A stretch of DNA of 64,000 nucleotides, taken from contig NC_092578.1 in NCBI RefSeq assembly GCF_037975245.1, positions 12,816,321 through 12,880,320 of the forward strand. Reading direction: 5' to 3'. Below are positions 40,801-47,017 of the stretch, in pieces (the first letter of the stretch is position 1; every line of letters starts with the position of its first letter). The translations under genes were made by a program, and so were the position numbers. The notes beneath the pieces are model-generated. The model ran no database searches. It saw only the letters and a list, made by a program, of their open reading frames with translations, and had not been told where the DNA came from. This DNA comes from Apostichopus japonicus. Lineage: Eukaryota > Echinodermata > Holothuroidea > Aspidochirotida > Stichopodidae.

Positions 40801-42494
40801 TACATATTTTTCAATAGGAAATTATAGCAATTAGTAATAGTATACAAGCATTTGTTCTGAAAAAAAAAATCAGCTAAAAATGACCTCCTTAATAGACCAT
40901 GCAAGATAAATGCAGTCATGTACAGAAACAATAAAGCATACATTGCTTTGAGTTATTTGCATATATACCATACAAAATGTAAAGTGGTCAACAATAATTT
41001 TGTACTTATTTTATCAATATTTAATAATATTTCTGTCACTATAAAGAACCTTCACTGAAATCAATGTAAACTGAATATGTCTGTACTTACCGGGACACTG
41101 CAATTCATCCTCCCCATCACCGCAGTTGTCATGGTAATCACATATAGCTGCCAATGGGATGCACAGACCTGTTGTGTTACATCTGACTCCTGGACCAGAT
41201 AGGCCGGCTGGCTCACAGACTAACATTAAATGAAACATAAATAAAATTGTAAATTTGACATAAATGTACGGGATTATGCCTTACAGTATATTTCTTACAG
41301 CAAAACTTTTGTACTTTTATAACTACAAAAGGGAAAAAATGGACAAATGTAACAAATGAAAAAGTAGAAAAGGGAGATCAAAAGTGGGAGAAATGAAGGA
41401 AAGGAAGGACAAAAGCAGGCACATGTTATTCATGTTCATTCTGGACTTGAAACAGATCCATTAAATGAAGAAAAATGAATATAATAATAAATTGGGTGCA
41501 AATTTCCCAAATTTGTTGGCATTGATAATCAAGATAGGATATATATGCACACTTTCACTGCAGCTTTCACTGTGAGAACCAGCCTTTACAAAGCAAACAA
41601 ACACAGTTAGGAATAAACAGTTTAACAAACTGGACTAGAAAGTAAGAGTAGTAGGATGACTGGACAATTGCTAGACAAGTAATGACCATGTAATTGCAAA
41701 TAAAGTTCCTCATTTTTTAATGCCCTACAGAATAACAAGATTCATTAGCCACCGTGTTTTTATGCGTAAACATCATAAATTTGTAAGCACACTTTACTCT
41801 GGGCCATTGCTCTGTAGTTAATGTGTTTGGAAATGAAATGGAAAAAATACAAAGTTTGATCAGATTCTGTTTTTAATAATTGCAATGCAATCTCTCATGA
41901 GGGAGCCAACATTTTACGCAAACAATTAACTACTTTCCAGCAAAAGTTATAAATGGATCCTCTGTGCATTTCTCATTACCAAATTCCAGTATTGGAATGG
42001 TTCTCAACAAATTGAATAAATTTTTAACTACAGTTTTAACAATTTATCAAGAACATGCATGGCACATTATTGTTTGTATTTTCAACAAATGCTTCTGCTA
42101 AAATGAAAAATATTGGCACTGCTTACTTACAAAAACAAAAAGAATATTTTGGTACATTTTCATTACCAAAAGGCTCTTCTAGATCAACAAAATTCTTCAC
42201 GCCTTCAGGGCTTTTTCAGCAATGGGTTAATTTAGCCTAAGGGAGGCTAATTTGAATGACTCAAGGTCAAAATTAGTGTGAAATTTTATCTCTTATCTTT
42301 TTCTTCATTTAATTGTGACTTACAAATAATTTTAATAAACATCATGACAATATGAATAAAGAGGTCCACTTACATGCATTGACTACTGTTGGTGTCGGAG
42401 TGATACTAGTCGTTACTGTTCTCTGAGAGATCTGAGTCACTGAAGTATGGACCAGTACAGCAATCAATGTGAAGAACCGCAGTGGAAAATCCAT
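7334..42494 (-). CDS. Adhesion G-protein-coupled receptor, complete 18-exon coding gene
   Basis: Joining 18 exons (coding nt 3810, 1269 aa plus stop) gives one open frame with GT-AG introns and matching phases throughout. Domain order: signal peptide 1-21; LDLa 42-83; Ig 84-172; unrecognised Cys-rich module 173-377; Ig 378-467; SEA about 468-577; hormone-receptor-like Cys segment 578-662; GAIN about 663-957 with GPS cleavage between Leu950 and Thr951; TM1 about 966-992; TM2-TM7 about 1005-1220; cytoplasmic tail to 1269. In this family GAIN self-cleaves and the stretch after the GPS (TNFAILV...) acts as a tethered agonist. The 7TM helices carry the TM3/ECL2 cysteine pair (GAVC, YCFPQ) and the EAINMY..VKVFN and NSLQGLFIF signatures, closest by recollection to ADGRG-type receptors. 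The subfamily is inference; the receptor class is secure. Introns are heavily invaded by repeats. Confidence 0.93.
7971..8250 (+). mobile_element. Penelope-like element fragment (terminal region)
   Basis: A pyrimidine-rich stretch followed by a hammerhead motif, bracketed by direct repeats beginning CAGATAAAGAACCT near 7973 and 8236. Hammerhead motifs of this kind are known from the terminal repeats of Penelope-like retroelements. No reverse transcriptase or GIY-YIG frame is present, so it is a fragment. Confidence 0.45.
8183..8221 (+). ncRNA. Type-I hammerhead ribozyme-like motif
   Basis: All core elements are present in order: stem I 5' strand GCCT, core CTGAAGA, stem II GATCC/GGATC closing loop TGCTA (8195-8209), GAA, a minimal self-complementary stem III ACGT (8213-8216), cleavage residue C at 8217 (GUC triplet), and stem I 3' strand AGGC. 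One extra A precedes stem II. The very short stem III is the form seen in Penelope elements, where dimers are active. Confidence 0.6.
8342..10050. repeat. 44-bp minisatellite, about 39 copies, receptor intron 17
   Basis: Unit reads TTTAACCTATTGTTTGAGGT then CCATGCATGTTTATGATCAG CAGA. Variant units (TTTTTGATTAGCAG, ATTATGATC, CAGCATTAACC) recur at multiples of 44; the series starting near 8529 recurs near 9189, 660 bp or 15 units later. There are no spacers, so this is not a CRISPR array. Confidence 0.95.
10250..10313 (-). CDS. Receptor exon 17: TM4
   Basis: Phase 1 in, phase 2 out, 64 nt. GLPLVVVVVSVAVKS is TM4 with the family G-x-P start, then NYRGDY of extracellular loop 2. Acceptor TTTTTGACAG, donor GATTA/GTAAGT. 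Confidence 0.93.
10625..10887 (-). CDS. Receptor exon 16: TM2 and TM3
   Basis: Phase 2 in, phase 1 out. KLRSKQPQQIIINLCFALLG is intracellular loop 1 and TM2. ANLGAVCIMFGALIHYFCLA and TVAWMCVEAINMYFLFVKVF form TM3 with the conserved extracellular Cys and family signature. Acceptor TCTCTTTCAG, donor ATGGG/GTAATC. Confidence 0.94.
10888..11573. other. Receptor intron 15, unique part
   Basis: No gene or clear repeat recognised in this stretch. Confidence 0.5.
11574..12030. repeat. Array of palindromic units, receptor intron 15
   Basis: Repeated CATACACCCTGTATGTACAT and its reverse complement alternate, joined by ATATATGTACATAC or by TATGTAGGCCTACATA. Each unit is itself palindromic, so the whole block can fold on itself or form cruciforms. 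It ends about 50 nt from the TM1 exon donor. Confidence 0.88.
12081..12190 (-). CDS. Receptor exon 15: first transmembrane helix
   Basis: Phase 0 in, phase 2 out. DIQGDIDNVVLDVLSIIGCV followed by VSVVALVITIVSFCAI is a clear hydrophobic helix starting shortly after the GPS. Acceptor GATGACAG, donor ATCAA/GTAAGT. Confidence 0.92.
12366..12932. repeat. 23-bp tandem repeat, receptor intron 14
   Basis: About 24 degenerate copies of TGGTGTTTGATGCTATGCTT AAC, with substitutions and small indels. Confidence 0.9.
13358..13531 (-). CDS. Receptor exon 14: GPS motif and tethered agonist
   Basis: Phase 0-0, 58 codons. It shows the full GPS pattern: RQCVFWDF, GGWSSEGCEL, then ECRCNHLTNFAILV. Four Cys and two Trp are in canonical spacing. 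Cleavage is expected between Leu (13379-13381) and Thr (13376-13378), releasing TNFAILV as N terminus of the membrane fragment. Acceptor ACATTCTCAG, donor TTGTG/GTAAGT. Confidence 0.95.
14182..14354 (-). CDS. Receptor exon 13: GAIN subdomain B
   Basis: Phase 1 in, phase 0 out. VPVTFVIHRTSNLFTSRDN then ESLIVGATIEGKNIDNLSSP and VVTRFHLLP are the strands and Asn-rich turn typical of GAIN-B before the GPS. Acceptor CACTGCAG, donor GCCT/GTGAGT. Confidence 0.9.
14661..15075. repeat. About four 104-bp units copying the end of receptor exon 12
   Basis: GAGGCCTTG starts at about 14661, 14764, 14867, 14972 and 15076. Each unit contains the last 46 exonic nt of exon 12 (reverse strand ...CTAGATGACATCCAG...) with its GTAAAG donor plus about 58 nt of intron. 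Pseudo-donors lie at about 14719-14723, 14823-14827 and 14927-14931; the real one is at 15031-15035. Confidence 0.88.
15035..15416 (-). CDS. Receptor exon 12: GAIN subdomain A/B
   Basis: Phase 0 in, phase 1 out, 382 nt. Helices (NVLDFKENAYEENVS, ILQALENQLTNL) lead into the beta-rich part (GFVGAVAFTADKEYFSSEI...). It ends ITLPITLLDDIQFG at donor GTTTG/GTAAAG. The last 46 nt of the exon with its donor are copied several times in the downstream intron. Confidence 0.88.
15785..15940 (-). CDS. Receptor exon 11: GAIN subdomain A helix
   Basis: Phase 0-0, 52 codons, mostly helical: TLENNSVTADNVTQVSRDVA then DLDHVAELLKIITNVNSSSPE. This is the helical first half of GAIN. Acceptor TTTATAG, donor CCAGAG/GTAATT. 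Confidence 0.87.
15941..17068. other. Receptor intron 10, nothing recognised
   Basis: AT-rich unique-looking sequence with no supported feature. Confidence 0.5.
17069..17205 (-). CDS. Receptor exon 10: hormone-receptor-like cysteine motif
   Basis: Phase 1 in, phase 0 out. PRATRMCTGNFVSPSVW followed by PVLNNCFD resembles the A-x-R-x-C...W..P...C end of the HormR domain found before GAIN in many adhesion GPCRs. An acidic stretch (EESEEDTD) follows. Acceptor TTTTCTTAAG, donor GTAGAG/GTAACT. Confidence 0.82.
17218..17545. repeat. Tandem GGTCACATAACTCAT repeat, receptor intron 9
   Basis: Several degenerate copies of a unit of about 45 bp built from GGTCACATAACTCATGGTCA, CATGGTTCACATGAG and TCACAGTAAAT. 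Confidence 0.85.
17546..18193. other. Receptor intron 9, remainder
   Basis: No feature recognised. Confidence 0.5.
18194..18310 (-). CDS. Receptor exon 9: linker leading into hormone-receptor-like region
   Basis: Phase 1-1, 39 codons. It reads SFCAAQGLNNTLAGQ, then a helical segment, then ELCPGYTTT. The two cysteines, especially CPG, fit the start of a degenerate HormR module finished by exon 10. Acceptor TTCCTTTAG, donor CACAG/GTAACA. Confidence 0.82.
18766..18982 (-). CDS. Receptor exon 8: main part of SEA domain with GSVVV
   Basis: Phase 0 in, phase 1 out. It continues the SEA fold with IASSLLESADIEDITDVTV and then RLRSGSVVVEALVTL. GSVVV (18896-18910) is the motif at which SEA domains autocleave between Gly and Ser. 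Acceptor GCCATTAG, donor AGTACTT/GTAAGT. Confidence 0.88.
19329..20271. mobile_element. Tc1/mariner-like MITE with TA duplication, receptor intron 7
   Basis: Inverted ends CGGAGAGCCAAACGTTCC extend for more than 40 bp through the GTCGAAAAAGAAAGTGAAG segment. The element is flanked by TA on both sides (19327-19328, 20272-20273). The interior has ACATGTTACAATTC words and three degenerate direct repeats around GGCCCAGACAACC. No transposase. Confidence 0.78.
19790..20150. repeat. Three degenerate ~145-bp repeats inside the MITE
   Basis: Blocks starting CATGGCCCAGACAACCTCAA, CCGGGCCCCAGACAACAGCC and CAGGGCCCATGCAGCAACCT, each followed by a GGCCCA and an ATGATTTAATCATG-like palindrome. Confidence 0.6.
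20272..21269. other. Receptor intron 7, remainder
   Basis: No gene or repeat recognised. Confidence 0.5.
21270..21382 (-). CDS. Receptor exon 7: start of SEA domain
   Basis: Phase 1 in, phase 0 out. It reads YLLEMRFDNLVYSDEIADP then SPFFSANISVV, the first strand and helix of a SEA domain. Acceptor GTTACTCCTGAAG is weak, but the donor GGG/GTACGT and phase fit exons 6 and 8. Confidence 0.8.
21917..22142 (+). repeat. Dispersed repeat, copy 1 (receptor intron 6)
   Basis: About 225 bp, aligns by eye in the same orientation with 60733-60958, sharing GTCAGTACATACAG, GGTCAATACCCACAG, and CAAGCAACGGAAAGTTAACT then TTTTCAGATGGCC. Family unknown. Confidence 0.75.
22225..22494 (-). CDS. Receptor exon 6: Ig domain 2
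   Basis: Phase 1-1, 270 nt, a complete Ig fold on one exon: SLHTSCEGDYTASMIWYKKG gives the B-strand Cys and C-strand Trp, and DARDQGFYFCRAQGGG gives the D-x-G-x-Y-x-C motif of the F strand. Acceptor TTCTACAG, donor GTTAG/GTAATA. Confidence 0.92.
22885..23125. repeat. ~57-bp minisatellite, first part (receptor intron 5)
   Basis: Units CTTCTGATTGTTTGCC then CATGCATACACCCCTCCCCC and TACTATCATTACTACTCT. Interrupted by the composite transposon at 23126. Long open frames here are repeat artefacts. Confidence 0.9.
23126..24012 (+). mobile_element. Composite nested transposon, truncated copy
   Basis: Begins CAGGCGCGGCGGAACGG, the same terminus as the right end of 52994-54069 reversed, and matches that copy through 24012. 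The last ~200 bp of the other end is missing. It splits the minisatellite; no clear TSD because one end is lost. Contains the inner 23445-23848 element. Confidence 0.78.
23445..23848. mobile_element. Inner hAT-like element with 8-bp TSD
   Basis: Ends CAGTGGCGGAGC on both sides, flanked by AGTAAGGG (23437-23444, 23849-23856). Same family as 34678-35061 and 53369-53752. Interior carries GCGGAGCGCCACC and an 18-nt G run. Confidence 0.88.
24013..24590. repeat. ~57-bp minisatellite, second part (receptor intron 5)
   Basis: About ten more units continuous in sequence with those at 22885-23125, restarting at ACTATACCTTCTGATTG. Confidence 0.9.
24990..25604 (-). CDS. Receptor exon 5: unrecognised 205-residue cysteine-containing module
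   Basis: A single phase 1-1 exon of 615 nt, residues about 173-377. It has eight cysteines (PQC, EAC, IPC, ITC, LEC, VSC, DSC, SKC), alternating hydrophobic stretches suggestive of beta strands and a basic patch (SINRDRMERFKRGFGN). I do not recognise the family. The position between two Ig domains and symmetric exon borders indicate an independently folding extracellular module. Acceptor TTTAATTTCAG, donor TAGGAG/GTAACC. Confidence 0.88.
25605..26503. other. Receptor intron 4
   Basis: AT-rich with a poly-G run near 25946; nothing else recognised. Confidence 0.5.
26504..26568 (-). CDS. Receptor exon 4: second half of Ig domain 1
   Basis: A small 65-nt exon, phase 2 in and phase 1 out. It reads RVTCRASQGSLFQEKTVQVS, giving the F-strand Cys that pairs with the Cys of exon 3. 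Acceptor TTTCTGAAG, donor CATAG/GTTAGT. It was found by phase and by the expected Ig continuation; neither alone would be decisive. Confidence 0.8.
26569..27290. other. Receptor intron 3, left flank of foldback element
   Basis: No feature recognised. Confidence 0.5.
27540..29165 (+). repeat. ~180-bp tandem units of the left foldback arm
   Basis: About nine units, each with GACCAATT, GGGACCACGAAAAAGCTTTG, GGCCCTAATCCATGCAGCAC, GCCTTGGACCACC and TAATGCGTCTTGCCCGGTCC. Confidence 0.92.
29166..30639. other. Foldback spacer, left part
   Basis: A T run then G run at 29347-29366; otherwise no recognised feature. Confidence 0.45.
30640..30755. repeat. 11-bp tandem repeat CCTGCCACAAG
   Basis: About ten copies with few substitutions, in the spacer of the foldback element. 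Confidence 0.9.
30985..32282. mobile_element. hAT-like element nested in the foldback spacer
   Basis: Ends CAGGGACGTCGCTA and, reversed, CAGGGACGTAGCTA, flanked by CATGCGGC (30977-30984, 32283-32290). Poly-C, poly-G blocks near both ends. Internal ~100-bp repeats (next entry). No transposase. Confidence 0.85.
31440..31800. repeat. Internal direct repeats of the nested element
   Basis: Three to four degenerate units of about 110 bp with TGAGCAATTGAA, GCAAAATGTTCAATTG, ATTGACAACTTA and TATCTCGTCAA. Confidence 0.7.
32305..33730 (-). repeat. ~180-bp tandem units of the right foldback arm
   Basis: About eight units, reverse complement of those in the left arm (GGTGGTCCAAGGCGTGCTGC, GGTCAAGCACGCTTTGGACC). 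Neighbouring units are more alike than distant ones, suggesting homogenisation. Confidence 0.92.
34081..34282 (-). CDS. Receptor exon 3: first half of Ig domain 1
   Basis: Phase 1 in, phase 2 out. It reads EAPRITFLSQNASVSPG, then YVVICVAEGYPTPNITW with the B-strand Cys and the C-strand Trp of an I-set-like Ig domain. The domain is completed by exon 4, 7.5 kb away across the foldback element. The acceptor is TATACAG and the donor ACACG/GTGAGT. The 5' edge of this exon is duplicated upstream at 34386-34432. Confidence 0.88.
34241..34525. repeat. Two-copy ~145-bp duplication covering the 5' edge of receptor exon 3
   Basis: Copy 1 is 34241-34385, copy 2 begins at 34386 with the same TCACTGATGCATTCTGGGAC. 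Each contains the first 42 nt of exon 3, its AG acceptor and ~100 nt of intron, so a second acceptor with partial exon sits upstream of the real one. Confidence 0.9.
34678..35061. mobile_element. hAT-like element, same family as 23445-23848
   Basis: Starts CAGTGGCGGAGCGTCC, ends AGCTCTCCCACTG, flanked by TCTAAGAT (34670-34677, 35062-35069). Interior collinear with the 53369-53752 copy. Lies in receptor intron 2. Confidence 0.87.
35070..41090. other. Receptor intron 2, main part
   Basis: No gene recognised. Contains ACATACATAC microsatellite near 35880, TATATATA tract at 40100-40215 and a poly-G run near 38162-38177. A stretch at 39260-39470 is open on both strands but matches no family I know. 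Confidence 0.45.
40100..40215. repeat. TA-rich microsatellite
   Basis: Interrupted TATATA/TATCTATA repeats. Confidence 0.8.
41091..41219 (-). CDS. Receptor exon 2: LDL-receptor class A module
   Basis: A phase 1-1 exon of 43 codons. It contains six cysteines in LDLa order with the calcium-binding signature CDYHDNCGDGEDELQC at its end. Class A modules are small disulfide and calcium-stabilised ligand-binding folds. The acceptor is TTAATGTTAG and the donor CCCG/GTAAGT. Confidence 0.92.
41220..42373. other. Receptor intron 1
   Basis: No feature recognised. Confidence 0.5.
42374..42494 (-). CDS. Receptor exon 1: start codon and signal peptide
   Basis: Begins with ATG at 42494-42492 and encodes MDFPLRFFTLIAVLVHTSVT, a short charged start followed by a hydrophobic core typical of a signal peptide. 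A Thr-rich linker (TVTTSITPTPTVV) follows. The donor is GCAT/GTAAGT, leaving phase 1. The true 5' UTR and any non-coding first exon are not resolved. Confidence 0.85.
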
Positions 42495-42992
42495 ACCGAC
42501 ACTTAGGACTGAATGAACCTGAGATGATGTCTACTATACCATATATGTTAAATTACCTTGTAATCACTCTCTGTAATATAGAAGAAGGTTTCCACAAATA
42601 ACACTGAATTGTAAATCAGCTATCCTGAATTGAAACAAACAATCTAGTCCCTACATGGTTTAGGAATCTATAATATAGTAAAACCAAACAAGATATTTGC
42701 CAGTGCATAATGATTATACATGGCAATTTTCTTTTAATAATTCTTGGTGCAATTAAGGGAAGCCTCACATTAGGGAAACAGTCCCCTTACACCGAAGGTG
42801 CAAAATTTCCACTTGAATTGTTGCATAGTGGCTGCTTATCTGGCTATACCACACATGGTTGAGCAGGTTTTGCAAGATCAGAATGACCACAAGATCGCTT
42901 ATGCGAACTAATTTAATTAAACCAAAGTTTCACAGGACATAAGGATTATATGCACTTCAATGAGCAATCAAGACAGTATAGAGTGTATAGCT
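42495..42992 (-). other. Presumed 5' UTR and proximal promoter of the receptor
   Basis: Lies between the start codon and the inverted duplication. No TATA box or initiator could be assigned with confidence. Confidence 0.35.
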
Positions 42993-44831
42993 GAACTATG
43001 TTTCTATAACACAGATTTAGGATGAGAGAAAAGTTGCTACATTGCTTATATAAAGGCAGTTAAACACAAGGTTGATGTGTCAGCTTTATGCCTGGAAAAT
43101 ACATAGCTGAAGGGCAAAATTATATTCTCTATGTTATTGCGAGTCCATGATGCATGTGAACTGGATGGAAAACTATTTGAGATTAACTGAAAGTCTTCTA
43201 CTGTGTTTCAATTTCATGTCGTAGGCACACCAATCCTTTCACCAAAGAGTGATTACAATGATAACTTTTGCATTATGAATCTTATTTGCTGTTTTTACAA
43301 TATATATTTTTTTATATTGCTTCCTGACTTTGTTCAGCTATTACATTATATCAGCTCTTGGGTATTGAAAGTTTCAACGCGCATGTTGAAATAACTAGCA
43401 TAGTGTTGGTTTCCAAAACTTTCCAGTTATTATTTGCAAGCCCAATTTTTGATAATTCTTTTATTTCCATTTTTTTGTAGTTGTCTCCACTTTACAGCTT
43501 TAATTGTTTTGTATCTGTACATTTAATTGTTTTTGTATTGCTATGTTTTACTTTTTATGTATAACGTTGAATGTAAAAAGCAGGGCCTTATTGGAAACCA
43601 GCTTTTGCTGAATAAGCAACCCTGGATAAAAATGCGAATAATTAAAAAATAAAAAATGTCGGGCATTCGGGCCCTCCATACACTCGCTCAGCGCCCGCAA
43701 CACAATTTCATAATCTAAGGTACCTCCCACCGACCATCCTATTGATATTATGTGCTATTCGCCTCATAAGAATAGGAGGATGCTGTTAGCATTGAATGTT
43801 ATTTTAAGGGCATCCGTAGATACAAATTGGCACCCGTGATCAAATCTCCGTATATTTATTTAACTCGGTTAGCGTAAAGCTAACTTCTCCCGAGGACCTG
43901 AAGTATCATAACCAATAGTGAAATGAAAAATATAATAATATACAATAATAATAAGAACATTAATATAAGAAATGAATAATGACTGGGAGTCATTTTTCCA
44001 AGAACAGGAGCCATTTCTGAAATCACGTAAAGGTTGCCACATATTCCAAACTATACTATAGTATAAGCGCATGAAAAGAAGAACGATAGCCGCCCGTTTT
44101 TTCCCTTCAGATCTCAGTACGAGAAACATGTATTTTATTTGTATAATAGAACAACTTTCGTTAATATTTTCCTACCCTAGCTATATGTCGATTTTATAAA
44201 ACCTTCATGAAAACAGACTTTTTGAAAATGGATTTTGAAGCTCAGTCAACAATTTAAGAAATGCTTAGGCCTACCGTTAAATACTGGCGTCAAAAAATCC
44301 ACAACGGATCCACAACGGATAACAATGCTAAGTAGAGCTTACTTAAAGAGAAATAGAAACTGCATGTACATCATGGTCATTTTAAGTATCCAGGTACTAT
44401 ACAAAGAGATCGAGTTCACCGAAACATCCCTTTTCCTTATCACCTGAGGAAAACCGTCTTTTGTAAATTATAGTAGGCCTACCATACAGTACTTTACATT
44501 TGATACAATAGTTTCTTCTATACAACAGTTTCCCAAAATTTGTATGTGTAGCAATAGTTTAAGTTTTAACCAAGGGCAGTACCATTCATAATTTGCATAT
44601 TACACCAAAATTTACAATCGGCGTCCAGATGGCGGGAAAATGTAACATAATGTTCAATCTGTTGGGTCGTTCCCATGGTGCGATGAACTTGGGCAAGTTG
44701 CCAAGTTCGAATGTCGATGACCTACTTATGTTCCGTGACCAATGTCAATGGGAATTATGTGTGTAAAAACTCGTGTTTTTCCACGTGTAATATATATAGA
44801 AGTTTTACGTAAGGGGAGCGAATTTCGGGGC
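42993..44831 (+). repeat. Left arm of 5.8-kb inverted duplication
   Basis: Reverse complement of 47018-48838 over its whole length with few substitutions and small indels (for example a segment near 43100-43127 absent from the other arm, and small insertions in the right arm opposite 43395 and 43425). Identical short frames on both arms are not genes. Confidence 0.92.
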
Positions 44832-47017
44832 GGCTCGTTGATTGTGAGGAAGCACTTATCTAATCATCAATTTTTGTGAAAAATATCGTACGTTTTTTTT
44901 TCCAGAAAATGTTTTTGACTAGTAATTGGAAACTCAATGTATCAAGAAGTACTGGGTCTAGACCTTATCATTGCATTTTGGGGGAAGACAGATCTTCAAG
45001 TGCAAAATATTGTTTTTTCATTCAAGGTTATCGTGGTTTTCTTGCGAGGTGTATACGGCGTAACTTTCGATGTATAGGCTTAGAATTAGGATCGGCCGAT
45101 GGTTTAGTTTGCATGAATTTTTACCTAAATTCAATTTAATTTAACGGGAATCACTAAGCATGTCGGAAAGACAGGACATGACTTACTACTAATACTTTAA
45201 GTTTAAAAGTTCACAATGAAAAGTTTTTAACTATCAACAAGTCCCCACCTGTTTGGAACTTCAGACAATAATAATGTAAGATAGGGGCTACATAAATACG
45301 GGATTATAAACTACATATATAATAAGAATAGTACAGATTTATTTATATCATTAATCGGCTGTTGTTTACTCCAGAAAATAAAAAAGTAGCGAAAGATAAC
45401 TAGAAATGACATCGTGGAACCCCCCCCCCCCCGCATTAATAAACGAATCCATTTCATTACAGCATCAACTCTCAAGTGCCGCACAGCAGTGTGTAACAGT
45501 ACCGTACCCTAGGCTATGATAATATACAGTCCCTTGCGAAGATGGATTTAATTTGATATGCTCCCTTCGGTTTTGGATCAAAAATGATTAAATCGTTATA
45601 ATTATTAAAACAAAATGTGGTGAAATGCATAATGGTGAGCTTTTGTACATGGGAACCTTCACAATCATCATTTGCAGGAAGAATAAATAACGAAAATTTC
45701 TGAATAACTTTGAGGTCTCGTAACATGCTGAGCATAACTAACGTTCGATATTTGGTGTAGCCTAGGTCCAAATTACTACGTGAAAAGTTGATTCGTTAAT
45801 ATGTCTATAGGCCAGTGCGTAAATTGATAAGATATTATTCAAACTAAGAACACAGAAACCAGAAATAAACGTGTTTTCTTTTCTCTAATTCAAATAGTAA
45901 CACGTAGATATTTTTTATTATGTCCGGGGACAGTCCGGGATTCCCGGGAATGATACCAAAACGAATGAAATAACCGGTTGTTTTCCCAATACCGGTAGTA
46001 GTTACACATTGCACTGTGATCGGGATTAGTCAAAGCCGGGATCGGGATACCGGTATTCACTTGACTACCGGGATCCCGCACAACCCTAGTAATGAAATAG
46101 CCTATCTTCCTCCAAAATTGGTACATTGTACTTAATGCAACTCTTCTCATGCATGTAACAAAGGCTTGTATGTATCCTATGTATGTTAATGGCCCGAAAA
46201 GCGCCAAGAATAGTTACCCAAACTTTTCCATCTCAAAAAGTATCTCAAACAAATCATCCATCTTCAATCTTTACCAAAATGTTAATTTTAATACCTAATT
46301 CTTACACTCCGACGTTATTTTGAGCTTATGTTCAATATAATTCCGTTTATGAACAAATAAAAAATATGCCGAACTTAGTGTTTAACTTCCTTGTTCGTTA
46401 CTATTATTAACTCCCTTCAAGCTCAATTAGAAAATTTAAGCTTAGGCCAATCAAACTAAGTAAATGGTGACAACGTAACTAGTGTAGGATTACTGTTTAA
46501 CGTTTCCAGATTGATGTAAAGGAATAATAAGAACTAAAAACAACTCCAATGACGTTTCTAATAATAACAAATTGCATTTACTTGTGCAGCATAAATTTGA
46601 ACAAAAATATAGAAAACCGTATTCATAGGCCTGTTCTCAATGTTGGATTCGAGGCACATGAAAATCTCAGGTTTGGATGTAGTAACGTTTGGGAAATTTC
46701 CAAGCGTCGTTTATGAAAATTAGCGGTCGTCTGGTGTTATGTATTAAAGGCAAGCCAGGCGCGGAAAAATCAGGAACCAGTGAATAAAAATCACGAAAAT
46801 CCGAACCGGCAGCTAAAGGGAACTAAGACAAGGAATACACACATATGTCGCGAGTACTGTATGTACGCCTGTAGCTATAGCTTTGCATGCCTGTGAACAA
46901 CGTTTATTTGTTGATCATTTGCATATAGTTGACACAATAGCTAATGTCGCGAGCAAACCGCATGTTCGTTGGTCCGTGTGATAGGGTTAAGATAGGTGTA
47001 AGCAGAGCTGAACACCC
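44832..47017. other. Loop between the inverted arms
   Basis: About 2.2 kb, unique relative to the arms. Contains a poly-C run near 45421 and a segment at 45920-46090 with repeated CCGGGAT/ATCCCGG words that reads like part of another repeat. No gene recognised. Confidence 0.5.
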
